Of a stretch of 64,000 bases of DNA, positions 21,264-31,626 are shown piece after piece. Source of the stretch: Gonium pectorale (Eukaryota; Chlorophyta; Chlorophyceae; Chlamydomonadales; Volvocaceae). The notes under the pieces are model-generated. The model was given only the letters and a program-made list of their open reading frames with translations. It searched no databases and was not told the origin of the DNA. How positions within the stretch are numbered: the first letter of the stretch is position 1; every line of letters starts with the position of its first letter. The stretch covers positions 1,025,915 through 1,089,914 of the forward strand of contig LSYV01000024.1 of assembly GCA_001584585.1 (NCBI GenBank), read 5' to 3'. The translations under genes were made by a program, and so were the position numbers.

Positions 21264-24200
21264 ATGGAGTGCGGGCTTCAGCGGCAGCGGGCACCGGGTG
21301 TCAGTCCGGCCTGGCGGGCGTCGCGAAGGCATGCCTGCATTCACGTCGGACATCGGGCTGCCGTGCCCCGGCCCGCCGCGAGCGGCGAAGCCTCCACGAC
21401 TGCAACGGTTGTACGGAAAAATATATTTGTCTTTGGGCTCGGCTACACGAGCGTCGGGCTCGGGAACTGGCTCGCTGCAGAGGGATGGTGAGGCAAGCCC
21501 TGTCTTGGCCGCTTACGGCAAACGCTATTGACCAAGATCCCCTGCTTATGGTTGCGGCAAACTTCTCTTGCCCATCTGACTCACGCAGGTCCGTTAGCGG
21601 GACGTGCCGTACCCCCGCCCGGGCGGAGGGCCTCCGCGCGAAGGGCTGGACCGTGGACTGCTACGAGCCCGCGAGGGGCGTGACCCTGAGGTATGGGATA
21701 GCCCCTGCCGCCACATCCCGGTCGCCCCCGACTCTCGCGAGACGTAATGCCCGTCCAGCCCCCGGGCAACGCCACAGACTCCTCCCCTACAAGGAGCCAT
21801 ACCGCGCACTGCCCAGGCTCACCCCTGCTTCTTCCTCCTGCCCGTATCAGCCCTCCGAGGAGGTTGAATGAGGACCGCCCTCATCTGGCCGCAGTCCCAA
21901 GCCTGCGCTGCCTATGAGCCTCTCTCCTTAGCCGGGAACCCGAACCCAGGACCTCCCGTCCCCTGTCCCCTGCCGCCTTCACCGTCACTCGCAGCCCCGC
22001 CCTCCGTGAGGCGCTGGAACGGAGCCCCTACGTACTGAGCAGCGTGCCGCCCATGGGGCTGGCGCTGTACGACCCGGTACGGCCGTTCGTTAGCGGTTGC
22101 GATTGACGTGGTGGTGTTGCGCCCGGCGCGCGAGAGCGCGGGCTTTGTACGATGCCTGGGTGCGCACCTCTGGAGGTAGAGTTCGGCTGCTCCCTCCCTC
22201 CCTTAAACCCTGCTCCCCTCAACCATGTCGCTCGCCGCTTCACTGCCCCCGTGTATCGCCGGCCGTGCCTGGCGTGGCCCTCCCTCCCCCCCGTCCCCGA
22301 ACCCCGTCCACGCAGGCGCTGTCTGCTCAGAAGGCGCTGCTGCGGCCTCTGGCGGCCGAGGGCCGGATCGCTTGGTTTGGCTACCTCAGCAGCACGGGTG
22401 AGAGCGGAGGGCCGGCGGTGAGGGCCGGCGGTGAGGGCCGGCGGTGAGGGCCGGCGGTGAGGGCCGGCGGTGAGGGCCGACGGTGAGGGCCGACGGTGAG
22501 GGCCGACGGTGAGGGCCGGCGGTGAGGGCCGGCGGTGAGGGCCGGCGGTGAGGGCCGGCGGTGAGGGCCGGCTCATGCGCCGCCTGCGGTGCGGGCCTCG
22601 GCGCACGGGCCGACTGGTCAACGTGCCCAGGTATTAGGGGCAGATGGGCTATGAGGGGATCTGGGGATTCGGGCGCTTGCCTAGGGATCATTTTCTAAGA
22701 GAACCAGTACCTCGCTACGTCGCAAGGCTAGAAGCTGAAAGGGTATGTTGCCGACTGCTGCCACAGGAGTGTACGGCGACTGGCAGGGCGAGTGGGTGGA
22801 TGAGAGGTGAGAGCCGGGGGGACAAGGGGCCTGCACCTCCCCGGCTGCAGTCGTGCTCACGCCCTCGTTCCGTCAGGCGCGCTTTGGCATGCCGTACATC
22901 GTCGTACCGCCGCCAGAGCCTGTAGCCGTGGGGCGCCAATGGGGCCTCTGTGCCGTCCCTACCCTACTCCATCGCTCCTCCATCGCACGCCGCGCTGCCG
23001 CGCGCTGCAGTTCCCCCTGCCGACAGACCAGTTCCAAGGCCATTGTACGGCAGGAGGCCGAGTCAGCATGGATGCAGCTGCACACGCAGCACGGCCTCCC
23101 CACGCACGTCTTCCGCCTGGGGGGTGAGCGCGGGGGGGAGGGATGAGCTGGCATTTCGGGACCTGAAGGCGCGGGAGGGCGCGTGGAAAGCAATTGGCAG
23201 TTGCTTGAGCGAGCTCCGAGATGCTGAGATTGGCCATGGTACTTGTAAGCAGACCCGCGGCAGCCTCCGCAAGCGCCACGACCCTGCATGTCCAAATCGG
23301 AGCTGGAGCCCTCAATCTTTGGGCGGGGCGGCGTCATGAGCTGCAGTCGTCCCTTCGATCCTGGCCCTCCTCCCGGCGTGCGAGCACAGGGATCTACGGG
23401 CCGGGGAGGAGCGTGCTCGACTCGTTGACCGCACAGGTGTGTTTGTACGGCGGTGTGGCGAGTGAGCTGCACGGCTTGTACGGCGTATGCATGATATCGT
23501 GGAGCAGCGGTGCACCTTCGCCTCGCTTCCGTGACCGAGGCTGCAGATGCGCGGCAGCGGGAGTGCTCTAATGCTTGCCGTACTGCTTGCTTGTCCAATG
23601 CTTGCTATTCCAGACAATCTTTCTTCACCTTCTGTGCACGTTACACCCGCCGCACAAGCGCATGCTTCCCTTGTTTGCGTGACTCCCTTTGCACCCTTTC
23701 CCTCTTGGCGCTGTTTACGGCGAAGCTGCCCCACCCCCGGTGTCAACCCACCTCCTCGCCATCCTCACACGCAGTCCGCGGAGCTGTCTTCAAGCAAGCA
23801 GCGCCGCGGCCGCCAGCGCTACACCGCCCGTTGCCACGTGTACGACATAGCTGCCGTACTGGCCGCTAGCATGGCGGCTCCGCGGCCGGGCTCCGTGTAC
23901 AACGTAGCAGACGACGAGCCGGCGCCGCGCGGGAAGGTCGCGGCGTTTGCGCGCATCCTGGTCGGTCAGCCCGCCCAGGCGGCGCCTTCTGGCGGCGACG
24001 GCAGCGGTTGGGCGACGGCGGAGACGACCGAGGCAGTGCAGGAGGCGGCATCGGAGGCGCCGGGTGCGGGCTAAATTGCGGCGTTGAGTTTCCGCCGGCT
24101 GCTCGCGAGGTTATTTGCGGTACCCTGGGGCGCAGGCTGCTGAAAAAGGGGGCAGGGAGGAGCGGCGGCGCCGCTTGGCAGCAGCCGGAAGCCCGTAGGC

Positions 24201-24610
24201 AAATGCGGCATCCGGGTGCCCTTCTCTGCTGCCTCCGTTGCCGACGCTTCCGCGTAGTTTCCGTCGCCGGTGCCGTGCCCGCGAGCCGCGCCCGTTTCAC
24301 CCCAACCCGGCCGCACCCCGCAGACGCGCCTGCTGCGGCTGGGCTAACAGGAGGAGAACGGACGCAACAAAGCCGTGACGGCAGCGGCGACGGCGACGGC
24401 GACGGCGACAGCCGGCGAGCGGGCGACTCCTCCGCCCGCTCCCGCTCCCGCTCGCCGCAGGCCCTGGAGGAGAAGCGCGTGCGCAACGCGCTGATCAAGA
24501 GCGAGCTGGGGGTGCGGCTGCGCTACCCGACGTACCGAGAGGGTGTTGCGGCCATCCACGGAGGGGATCTGTGGCCGCTGACGGGCGAGGACCTGCGGCT
24601 GTTGCGGTGA
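21264..24610 (+). CDS. NAD-dependent epimerase/SDR, YeeZ-like, probably plastid
   Basis: Nine exons recognised: 21264-21487, 21589-21690, 21995-22076, 22316-22397, 22767-22806, 23032-23123, 23390-23436, 23775-24063, 24351-24610, all phase-consistent. The ATG at 21264 gives an Arg/Ala-rich leader of about 50 residues, compatible with a plastid transit peptide. The Rossmann motif IFVFGLGYTSVGLGNWL follows, then SGTCRTPARAEGLRAKGW, SPYVLSSVPPMGL, RIAWFGYLSSTGVYGDWQG (with the SDR active-site Tyr), GLPTHVFRLGGIYGPGRSVL, RCHVYDIAAVLAAS, SVYNVADDEPAPR and LRYPTYREGVAAIHGGD. This order matches plant and cyanobacterial NAD(P)-binding epimerase-like proteins of unknown substrate. The stretch between WVDE and the SSKAIVRQEAESAW helix is shorter than usual, so a small exon may be missed at 22807-23031. 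An Asp/Gly-Ser/Arg low-complexity insert occupies 24351-24450. TGTAA is at 24783-24787. Confidence 0.9.
22417..22572 (+). repeat. 13-bp minisatellite of splice-donor-like units
   Basis: Twelve head-to-tail copies of GGTGAGGGCCGGC (units 5-7 have GAC instead of GGC at the end). The array starts 19 bp after the real 5' splice site G|GTGAGA at 22397, and every unit carries its own GGTGAG. Confidence 0.95.
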
Positions 24611-24782
24611 TGGGTGATCCCGGCCTTCGGGGCGCGCGAGAGGGCCTGTGTCAGGGACCTGCTGCTACCGGCGGAAGGGCTTCTGGGGGCCGCCTGGCTT
24701 GGGAATGTTCGCAGACGATGTAGCTGTGTTCGGTCCTCGGTCCACCTCTGTCGTGTCGTGCCGGCGGGGATGCGTGCCGAGG

Positions 24783-24787
24783 TGTAA
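24783..24787 (+). terminator. TGTAA polyadenylation signal
   Basis: 173 nt downstream of the epimerase stop codon. Confidence 0.6.
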
Positions 24788-24886
24788 CGAACCCCGCATC
24801 GATCCTTACGGTAAATGCCGTAACTTGCGGTGCGGGTGCCGAACCTGGCTGGGTGGCGGCACGCGCGTACGGAATTCGTTGGGCAC

Positions 24887-25000
24887 GAAAAAGGAAACGG
24901 ATACCGGTAAGGCAGCCTGTACGGTCATACACAACCGGGGGTGTGATGTTTCCAGTAGGGCGCCGAGTACAGGGCACAGCGGGCGAGGGAGACGAGCAGA
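24887..25000 (-). repeat. Dispersed repeat B, copy 3 (extended)
   Basis: Inverted relative to copies 1-2; carries TACGGTCATACACA and the extension shared with copy 4. Confidence 0.7.
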
Positions 25001-25280
25001 CGGGCTCTTGGCACGTTCTGCACCCGGCGGCTGGGAGCCCTGAAGTCTGGCGCGTGTTAAGGAATGAGGCTCCAGCCATGACGCTGGTTGTGGGGGACGG
25101 GGACTACCGTAGTTCGGATGTGCGGCGGCTTGGAAGGAGGCAGTGTGCCTGTCCGTGCTTGACCGTGACCGCAGAGGTGTGTCGTGGAGGAGGGCTATGC
25201 TCAGCCAGAAACGGCCCCATGACTAGGGCCCTTCTCGGAAGTCACGTTGACACTCAAAGCGGAACGTGCCGTATGTCACA

Positions 25281-25400
25281 TAAAAAAGAGAACCAGAAAC
25301 GGGGAAGGCAGCCTCTACGGACATACACACCCGAAGGTGTGATGTTTCCAGCAGGGCGCCGAGTACAAGGCATGCATGGCGGGCGAGGTGTACGAGCAGA
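25281..25400 (-). repeat. Dispersed repeat B, copy 4 (extended)
   Basis: Same order of blocks as copy 3, including AGGGCGCCGAGTACAAGG and GGGCGAGG. Confidence 0.7.
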
Positions 25401-25879
25401 CGCCCCCCCCCGGGTGTGTTACCGGGTCACATAATCACAGGTCCGTGGTCGGTGTGCACCACTTCGCGGAGCTTTGCCCCGGTGTCAAATGCTGTGCTGC
25501 ATCGAATCTTTTTGTTACTTGGCTTGCTGCTCCGCATCGGTTAACTGTACGTTTCAAAGACACAATGCACGTGGAATGAGCCCCGTGGGGTCCACCACTG
25601 TGCGCCTGCATCGCAATCGCGTCAAACAGAGTGTCAATCACAGTAAATGTCGGATACGAGGAGTTACATTATGCATAAACGCCTTTGCTCGTAGTACCAG
25701 GAAGCTGCACGAATGTACGAACTCTGGTATGTAGCGCTTCACAGACAACCTAGGGTAATCTAACCATATTCAGGACATAACTCGTCGCATAGCGTAGTGT
25801 TTGTGTTTAGGACGACAGCTCACCAGGATAGCTCACCAGGAGCCTAGACCCCGCGCTCACGCAGCGCATCTATTTTAGT

Positions 25880-26454
25880 ATGAAGGCACGTAAGATGATG
25901 AGTCCCGCCCTGTTGCTTGTGGATTCCGTAGATAGCAATACCGGTAGGGAGCTGGGCCAGACGTCCCCAACCGCGCAGCAGCCTCCGTCCCCCACTGCCA
26001 AGCCGTCTCCAGAGCTGTCATCCACAGATGACTCAGAGCACAGCAGTGGGGGCAAGGCCGGCAGCCTAGGTGAGCAGCTTGGTTGGGCTTGGCACGGAGC
26101 GAGATAATGAGGGTGGAAGGTGGGACGACGGAGCGCAGCCAAAGCACACTGACAGGAAGCAACTTATTTTGCTTGCCCTGGCATTGTTTTCAACGCGTAA
26201 CAATCGTCTCCTCGGGCAGCTGCCGCCCGGCTACCTTCCATTCCAGATGTAGTCACTCCGTTGTTTTGCCACTCCTATATGTACTTACTTTGCTCTTGTC
26301 CTACCCTCTTGATTTCTACCCCAATCTAGCCCGCCTCATCCTCGCGAGCCTGCGCAAACCACGCCGGTCGCGCAGCATGCCGCACGGGGCAAGCGAGGAG
26401 GCGTCGCTGCTTACGACTGCTCGTAGCTCGGATGGCGTCCTAAACGGCGTGTAA
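25880..26454 (+). CDS. Small two-exon hypothetical protein
   Basis: Exons 25880-26069 and 26330-26454 join in phase across a GT...TAG intron, giving about 104 residues: MKARKMMSPALLLVDSVD, a Ser/Pro/Thr-rich middle (PTAKPSPELSSTDDSEHSS), then a basic C-terminal part (RLILASLRKPRRSRS). No domain is recognisable. The stop codon overlaps a TGTAA at 26450-26454. A TTTTAG directly before the ATG could be a 3' splice site, so this may instead be the 3' end of a longer gene. Confidence 0.4.
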
Positions 26455-28088
26455 AACTGGCGGCACGACGAGGATGGTTGCCTGGCTTTTCGTCCAAGAG
26501 GTAATGCGGTCCATGCTGCGTATGGCGAACGCATGGCTGTGCAGGCATCGCTGCGCAGGATGTGATTGCGGTTGGGACCACGGCCGCCAAAGCTGCCGGC
26601 GAGGCGTTGCTTGTCCTGCCGGCGCCGCCAGCCTGAGCCGGTCAGGGCCTGTCTCGCGCGTTTTGCATAAATTATATTGTACGCTCTGCGCAATGCGGCG
26701 GTATGCGCGTCCCGAGCAGGTTCAGGGCTGCAGCCAGGGCCGCACACAGAAAAGGGGCGATGATTCCGCTCCATTGTGCAACAGCTTGACCGTACGGCAT
26801 GGTCTCCGTTCCCATACGCATGGCTCTCCCGGGGACGCTCTGCAGCGTTGCAGGACACTCTAGGGGCTGGTGTGGGCCTAAGGCAACGACGGCTACGGAG
26901 CTTGGTGCTTTGTTGAAATTACATGGGCCGCAATGGGCTGCGTGCGTGTGCAGGATACGGCATGATCCGCGCGAACGGCTGGATTCGAATGGTGTCGCAG
27001 ACTCTCGGGACTGTTGTCCGTGATTGATTTCTCTAAATCCCCGCAGTGTGTTCGCAGTACTAAAACAGAAACAGGGAAGGCCATCTAGCGGCCTAACTTC
27101 CTACCGTTGATTGATTGATTGTTATTTTGCAGCACGCCCAGCCAGCGTAGGGCGTACTGCGTTCGGCAGTTTGGTACATGAGGACCCTAGTCACGTCCAT
27201 GTTTGGCAGGTGTTGGTCCTGGGTGCCATCTGGTGTGAGAGGCAATTAGTGGTGTGGCGAAGGCCGTGATTCGATGGGTAGCTGACGGGTGCCGTCCTGA
27301 CACTTGCGCTCGATAGGGTGTTGTGGGCATCTGTGGGCATGATCGGATACGTGCATAGCAAAAAAAGAGAAACCTGCGTAAAAAAGCGAGCCCGCCTCTA
27401 CGGTCATACACGCATAGCACTGCGTACGGAATGCCACACTCATAGGGGCCTCACAACGCTTCCTCTCTGCAAATCTCATAGATTCCCAAAGCGGTGACAC
27501 TATTGCGCCCTCGTGAATAGGTGCCCTCCGCTTTAAGACGCGCTCAAAGAGGTAGGGTTTCAGCTCGCTCATAGAGCAACTGTACCTTGACACCGGGCTC
27601 AGAGCCAAAATGATCTTCCCGACCTCCACCTGGCTAATCGCCGTATAAATCGGTAAAGCGTTCACGCTCCGGGCACAAGGAACGTCCTCCCTCTTGTAGC
27701 TTTGCTTATCTACTCTCTGTTGGCAGCACTAGCCACAAACTCACTCCTGCTTTCCTCACGCGCTATGCGCATCGCCAATACCCGTACACCTGAAACCTGA
27801 AGCGGCCAAGAACAGCCTTGCAACGGCATACAAATCACGCACTTCTCTCGCTCATGCGCTCTCAGCTCTCCGAGTAAGATCTCAACAGCATGCGAGTCAA
27901 ATTGACGCGCATGCAAGCAATGGACGGCATTCACGGGGGTGGCGGCACGCCATGGGGTGCGGCACGCCATGGGCCGGCGGCATGCAAAACGCGGGCGGGG
28001 CCGTTCACCCGTCAAGAGGCACGCTGTCCTCAGCGCTTCACCGCTCCCACGCGCTCCTGTTGCGGCCATCCCAATCGCGTCGCGGGCC
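26455..28088. other. Intergenic, no gene seen
   Basis: Contains a TTGATTGATTGATTG tract near 27107, a short partial repeat B at about 27063-27093 and repeat B copy 5 at 27358-27412. The right end is the 3' flank of the minus-strand SDR gene. No supported coding exon. Confidence 0.45.
27358..27412 (-). repeat. Dispersed repeat B, copy 5
   Basis: AAAAAAGAGAAAC, then GCGAGCCCGCCTCTACGG and TCATACACGC, the reverse complement of copies 1-2. Confidence 0.7.
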
Positions 28089-31000
28089 TCACGAGGAGGC
28101 TGCCGCCACCACCGCCGGCTCCGCCGCCACTGGCGCCGGCGCCGCCGCCACCGACGTCAGCTCCACGCTGCGCTCCCACAGCTTGGCCGCAACCTCGCGG
28201 TCGTACGAGTCGTTGGACGAGACTGCCCGGCGGCAGCTGACGTAGTACTTTCCGGTTTCGGAGGCGAGGTCCGGCTGGCTGGCGAGGTGGATGGACGTGG
28301 CGGCACCCTGCTCGGGCTCCAGCATGAAAACTTTGAATCCCTCGAGCAGCAGCGGCATGTACCACGTCTTCTGGCCGTCCGCGATCATGTACCTGCATGC
28401 GCACATCGCACAGGTACGGGGGGCATGCAATATGCAAGGTGAGTGCGAGGCGCATGTTGGTAAGGGCTCATGCGCCAGGCCTGTACGCCGTCGGCAATGA
28501 TGTAATCAACGGAAACTGCGAGGGGAGCGTTAATACCCGCCGGTAACCATCCGCGGCGGCAGCATGCGCGGTGGGAGTAGAGCCAGGCCATTGGGCAGGA
28601 GCTGCGCCCAGGCGGGCGGGGCGGGGCGGGCGCTCGCCTTCCCAGACCAAAGGCACCAAGTCCCCGTGCGCCATCGTCGTAACTGCACCACCCCGTAACA
28701 TGTGGCCGCGTGCAACGCCCATGGGCACCAGCAACCAAGGCATCCCCCAAGCTCGCCGTCCCATGTCAAAGGCACCAAGTCTCCATAGCAGTGTGTGGCA
28801 TGCGCTGTCGTCGTAACTGCGCCACCCCGTAACATGTGGCCGCGTGCAACGCCCATGGGCACCAGCAGCCAAGGCACCCCCAAGCCCAGGCCCTTTCTCC
28901 TGCTTCCAGATTCTGTCGCAAGTACCGCCACCGCCCGCACCCCGCCTCCTCCCCCGCCTCCGCGGCTGCTACCGCGCAAACCCGCCCGGACCTGCCGAGC
29001 TCGGTCTTGACCACGCCGGGGTGGAGGCAGTTAGCGGTCACCTTGCTGCCCGGGCCCAGCCGCCGCGCCAGCTCGTACGTAAACATGATGTTCGCCAGCT
29101 TTGACTGGCCGTACGCCTCCCAGGCGTCGTACTTTTGGTCGCGCATCAGGTCGTTGAAGTCGATCTTCCCGAACTGGTGCGCCGCGGAGGCCACGTTGAT
29201 GATGCGGACAGGCCTGGTGCGCGCCGGATGGCGCAGGGGCACATGCGCATGCCCGCGGTGTCAGCGCGAGTCATGCCGACGGCGGACGTTTCGCGGGCAG
29301 AAGGGAAGCACGCCAGCACGGAGTCAAATCAACCAACAGATCCTAACGGGTGCTGCCAACTGCCCCAACGGTCAACGGGCCGAGCGATCCTCACTTGTCC
29401 GCCGCCTGGAGGCCCGGCAGCACCTCGGTCGTCAGCGCAAAGTGCCCCAGGTGGTTGATTCCAAGCTGGTACTCAAAGCCCTGGGCGGTCGACATCTTGG
29501 GGCACGCCATCACGCCTGCGCTCGCCAGGAACGAGGAATAAGAAAGGGCGAGGCAACGACGCGACGAGTTGGTTAGGAAAGGGGCGGGTAAAAGGGGCCC
29601 AGGTTGGGCAACCGAGGGGGCGCCAGTGGCACGGATGTGCGTGTGCACACAACCCGGCGGACAGGAGTCGATGGGCAGGCCATCACGCCTGACGAGGGAG
29701 GCCGAGAAGGGGATGGCTGGGGCGTGGGACGTGGCTCACCCGGGCCTTTGTCACTGGTTGGGTGGTGTTGGCCGTACCGGTAGCGCCTTAGGCACGTCCG
29801 GCTACCGTACCGAAAGCAAGGCTAGGCCGCGCGCACAAAGGCCGCCGGCGTTTGAGGGCCGCTGCGGGCGCCTGGCAGGCGGGGGCGCGCTTTGAACGCC
29901 CTGCCACGGATCCAAAGTGCACCGAAGTAGGGGGCGCGCACTTGGACCCGCACAACCTGCAAGTTACCCAGCCTCGGACCGCACCCAACACTCTCTCGCA
30001 CCACAGTCGCTTTCTGCAGGCAATCCACCCAACACACCCTTGACCCCCCCCCCACACACACACCCAGAGAGAATTCTGGGCCGCATCGGGGGCTACGGTG
30101 GTGGTCGCCGCCCAATTAACATGCAGGGACATCACCCCTTAGACTACCTCTGGAGCTGGGTCCTACAACAACACCATCGCTTTCGCGCTTACGCTCGTCG
30201 TATGCGTTGTTCCATTTCAACACACACACACACACACACGTTAAGTTCCTGGCGTCGGGGGCTGCTTTGTTGGGTACATGGGCTGCCGGCTAGGTTGTTC
30301 TCTCCGCATGCCTGACTGTCTCACACTGTCATGCATAGATCTTCTAGATCATACATAACACACACTCGACTCCGCGCCCAGGAGCTTCCCGCCCCGACAA
30401 GAAGGTTGAGCCGCCCCGCCGGCTCCCGCCCATCCGACCAAGCGCGGCCCCCAACCGCGGCCCCCAACCGCCCACACCTGGCTCCCATCGCCCACATGAT
30501 CCGCAACCCGGGTCTAAATGCAACCCACCCGTCACCCGTCACCCGCCGCCCGCCGCACCCGGTGGCCTCCCGCCAGCCACCTCCCGGGACGCGCGGCACA
30601 GCGCGGCGCAGAGCTGCGCGGACCGTCCCCCCCATGGTGCGGCATAGCGCGCACCCACGCAAGCACAGTCGTGGCCGGTCGTCAGAACTTTCCTGGCATG
30701 CATGGACCTCGTCAACTGCCGGTTGCTTGCCCCGCCAACCCTCGTAACCCTCGTTAGGCAGACTCACCCGCGTTGTTGATCCACACGTCGTATTGCACGC
30801 CGCTGTCGAGCACACGCTTGGCGCAATCGCGGACCGAGGTGAGGTCGGCCAGGTCCAGGGCCACAGAGTCCACGCGGGCCGACGGCACGGCCTCCCTGGG
30901 GGCCAGCGGGCGCGATGCGTTGCACGGCTGCATGCCGAGGGAGCGCGCTAAAAGCAGCCGCGCACGCAGCGGGAAAACAGCAGGCGCAGCTGGTGACCTA

Positions 31001-31626
31001 GGGGACAGGTCGCGTACTTCAGGCCCCGTCTCGCAGTCGCTGAAAGCTTGTGCGACGGCAAGTGCGTTGGGAGGTGGTCCACATATAGTGGGCGTCGAGT
31101 GAAGCACCCGAGTGAGACAGACCGTGCTTGTCACAGCAGTGTTAGACCTGTGCTGCAAGGTAAGCAGGGGCACTCGCAATGCAGGTTTCGCGCCCGCGCC
31201 GGCCACCAAGGGGACATGGTGTTGATGGTCGCGTCGGCCCAAGGGTCGGAGCTGTCGCATGTTGGCTCAAACAGCGCAATTGGATCGAACGTGCGGGATG
31301 GTGCGGCAGGTACAACAGCGCCTTGCATGGAGCCCTAACCGTCAAGGTAGCCCCCCACCACACAACCCTCCAACGGTAACCACCAACCTGATGCGCTGCA
31401 GAGCCGTTCCAGCCTTTGCAGAGTCGCGACAGCCAATGGTCACGCTTAAGCCTTGAGACGCGAGCGCTTTGGCGGTCTCGTAGCCGATCCCTGTGTTCCC
31501 ACCGGTGATGAACACTGATTTTTCATTTGCTGCAAGTACTTTCACAGCAGCTTTGCGTGCGCTTTGGGCAGGGCGTTGAGGGCAGTCCGCCCGTCGGCCA
31601 AGCGTTTGAAGCGAACGTGCATGCAT
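28089..31626 (-). CDS. Short-chain dehydrogenase/reductase, retinol-dehydrogenase-like
   Basis: Five exons: 31626-31388, 30895-30768, 29515-29395, 29213-28992, 28392-28089, all in phase. The classical SDR order is complete: an Arg-rich leader ([17 protein letters not shown]...) that may target an organelle, the cofactor motif [33 protein letters not shown], the structural [36 protein letters not shown] with the catalytic Ser, [16 protein letters not shown] with the YxxxK pair, [13 protein letters not shown], and the C-terminal [10 protein letters not shown]...SGKYYVSC-like segment ([13 protein letters not shown]) and [10 protein letters not shown]. It resembles RDH11-14 and plant TIC32-type SDRs; the substrate cannot be inferred. 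An Ala/Val-rich tail follows. Intron 2 holds repeats A and A'; intron 4 holds a direct repeat and a near-copy of the start of the last exon. Confidence 0.93.
28451..28507 (-). other. Near-copy of the start of SDR exon 5, in intron
   Basis: Reads [12 protein letters not shown], against [12 protein letters not shown] at the start of the true last exon about 60 bp downstream. A CCTCGCAG 3' splice-site-like sequence precedes it, but splicing there would bring a stop into frame. See findings. Confidence 0.6.
28652..28887. repeat. Direct repeat of about 100 bp in SDR intron 4
   Basis: Copies 28652-28752 and 28771-28887 share GGCACCAAGTC, the long block around CCCCGTAACATGTGGCCGCG and CAACGCCCATGGGCACCAGC. 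The second has a small insertion near its start. Confidence 0.85.
30063..30226 (+). repeat. Intronic repeat A, copy 2
   Basis: About 160 bp closely matching 17820-17980, followed by a CA microsatellite. It lies in SDR intron 2, antisense to the host gene, while copy 1 is sense to its host. Confidence 0.8.
30269..30364 (+). repeat. Repeat A', copy 2 (intronic)
   Basis: Shares GGGCTGCCGG, TAGGTTGTT and ATACATAACACACA with 17341-17435. Confidence 0.6.

Larger units (their letters stand above)
24611..25879. other. Intergenic with duplicated repeat B
   Basis: TGTAA at 24783-24787 probably ends the epimerase transcript. Two related blocks (24887-25000 and 25281-25400) share the order: repeat B core, GGTGTGATGTTTCCAG, AGGGCGCCGAGTACA, GGGCGAGG. 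They look like a segmental duplication. No gene seen. Confidence 0.55.

Noticed and set aside
21945..21994. Extending epimerase exon 3 upstream through the open frame
   Set aside because: The acceptor at 21994 gives the right phase; including the upstream bases breaks the frame from exon 2.
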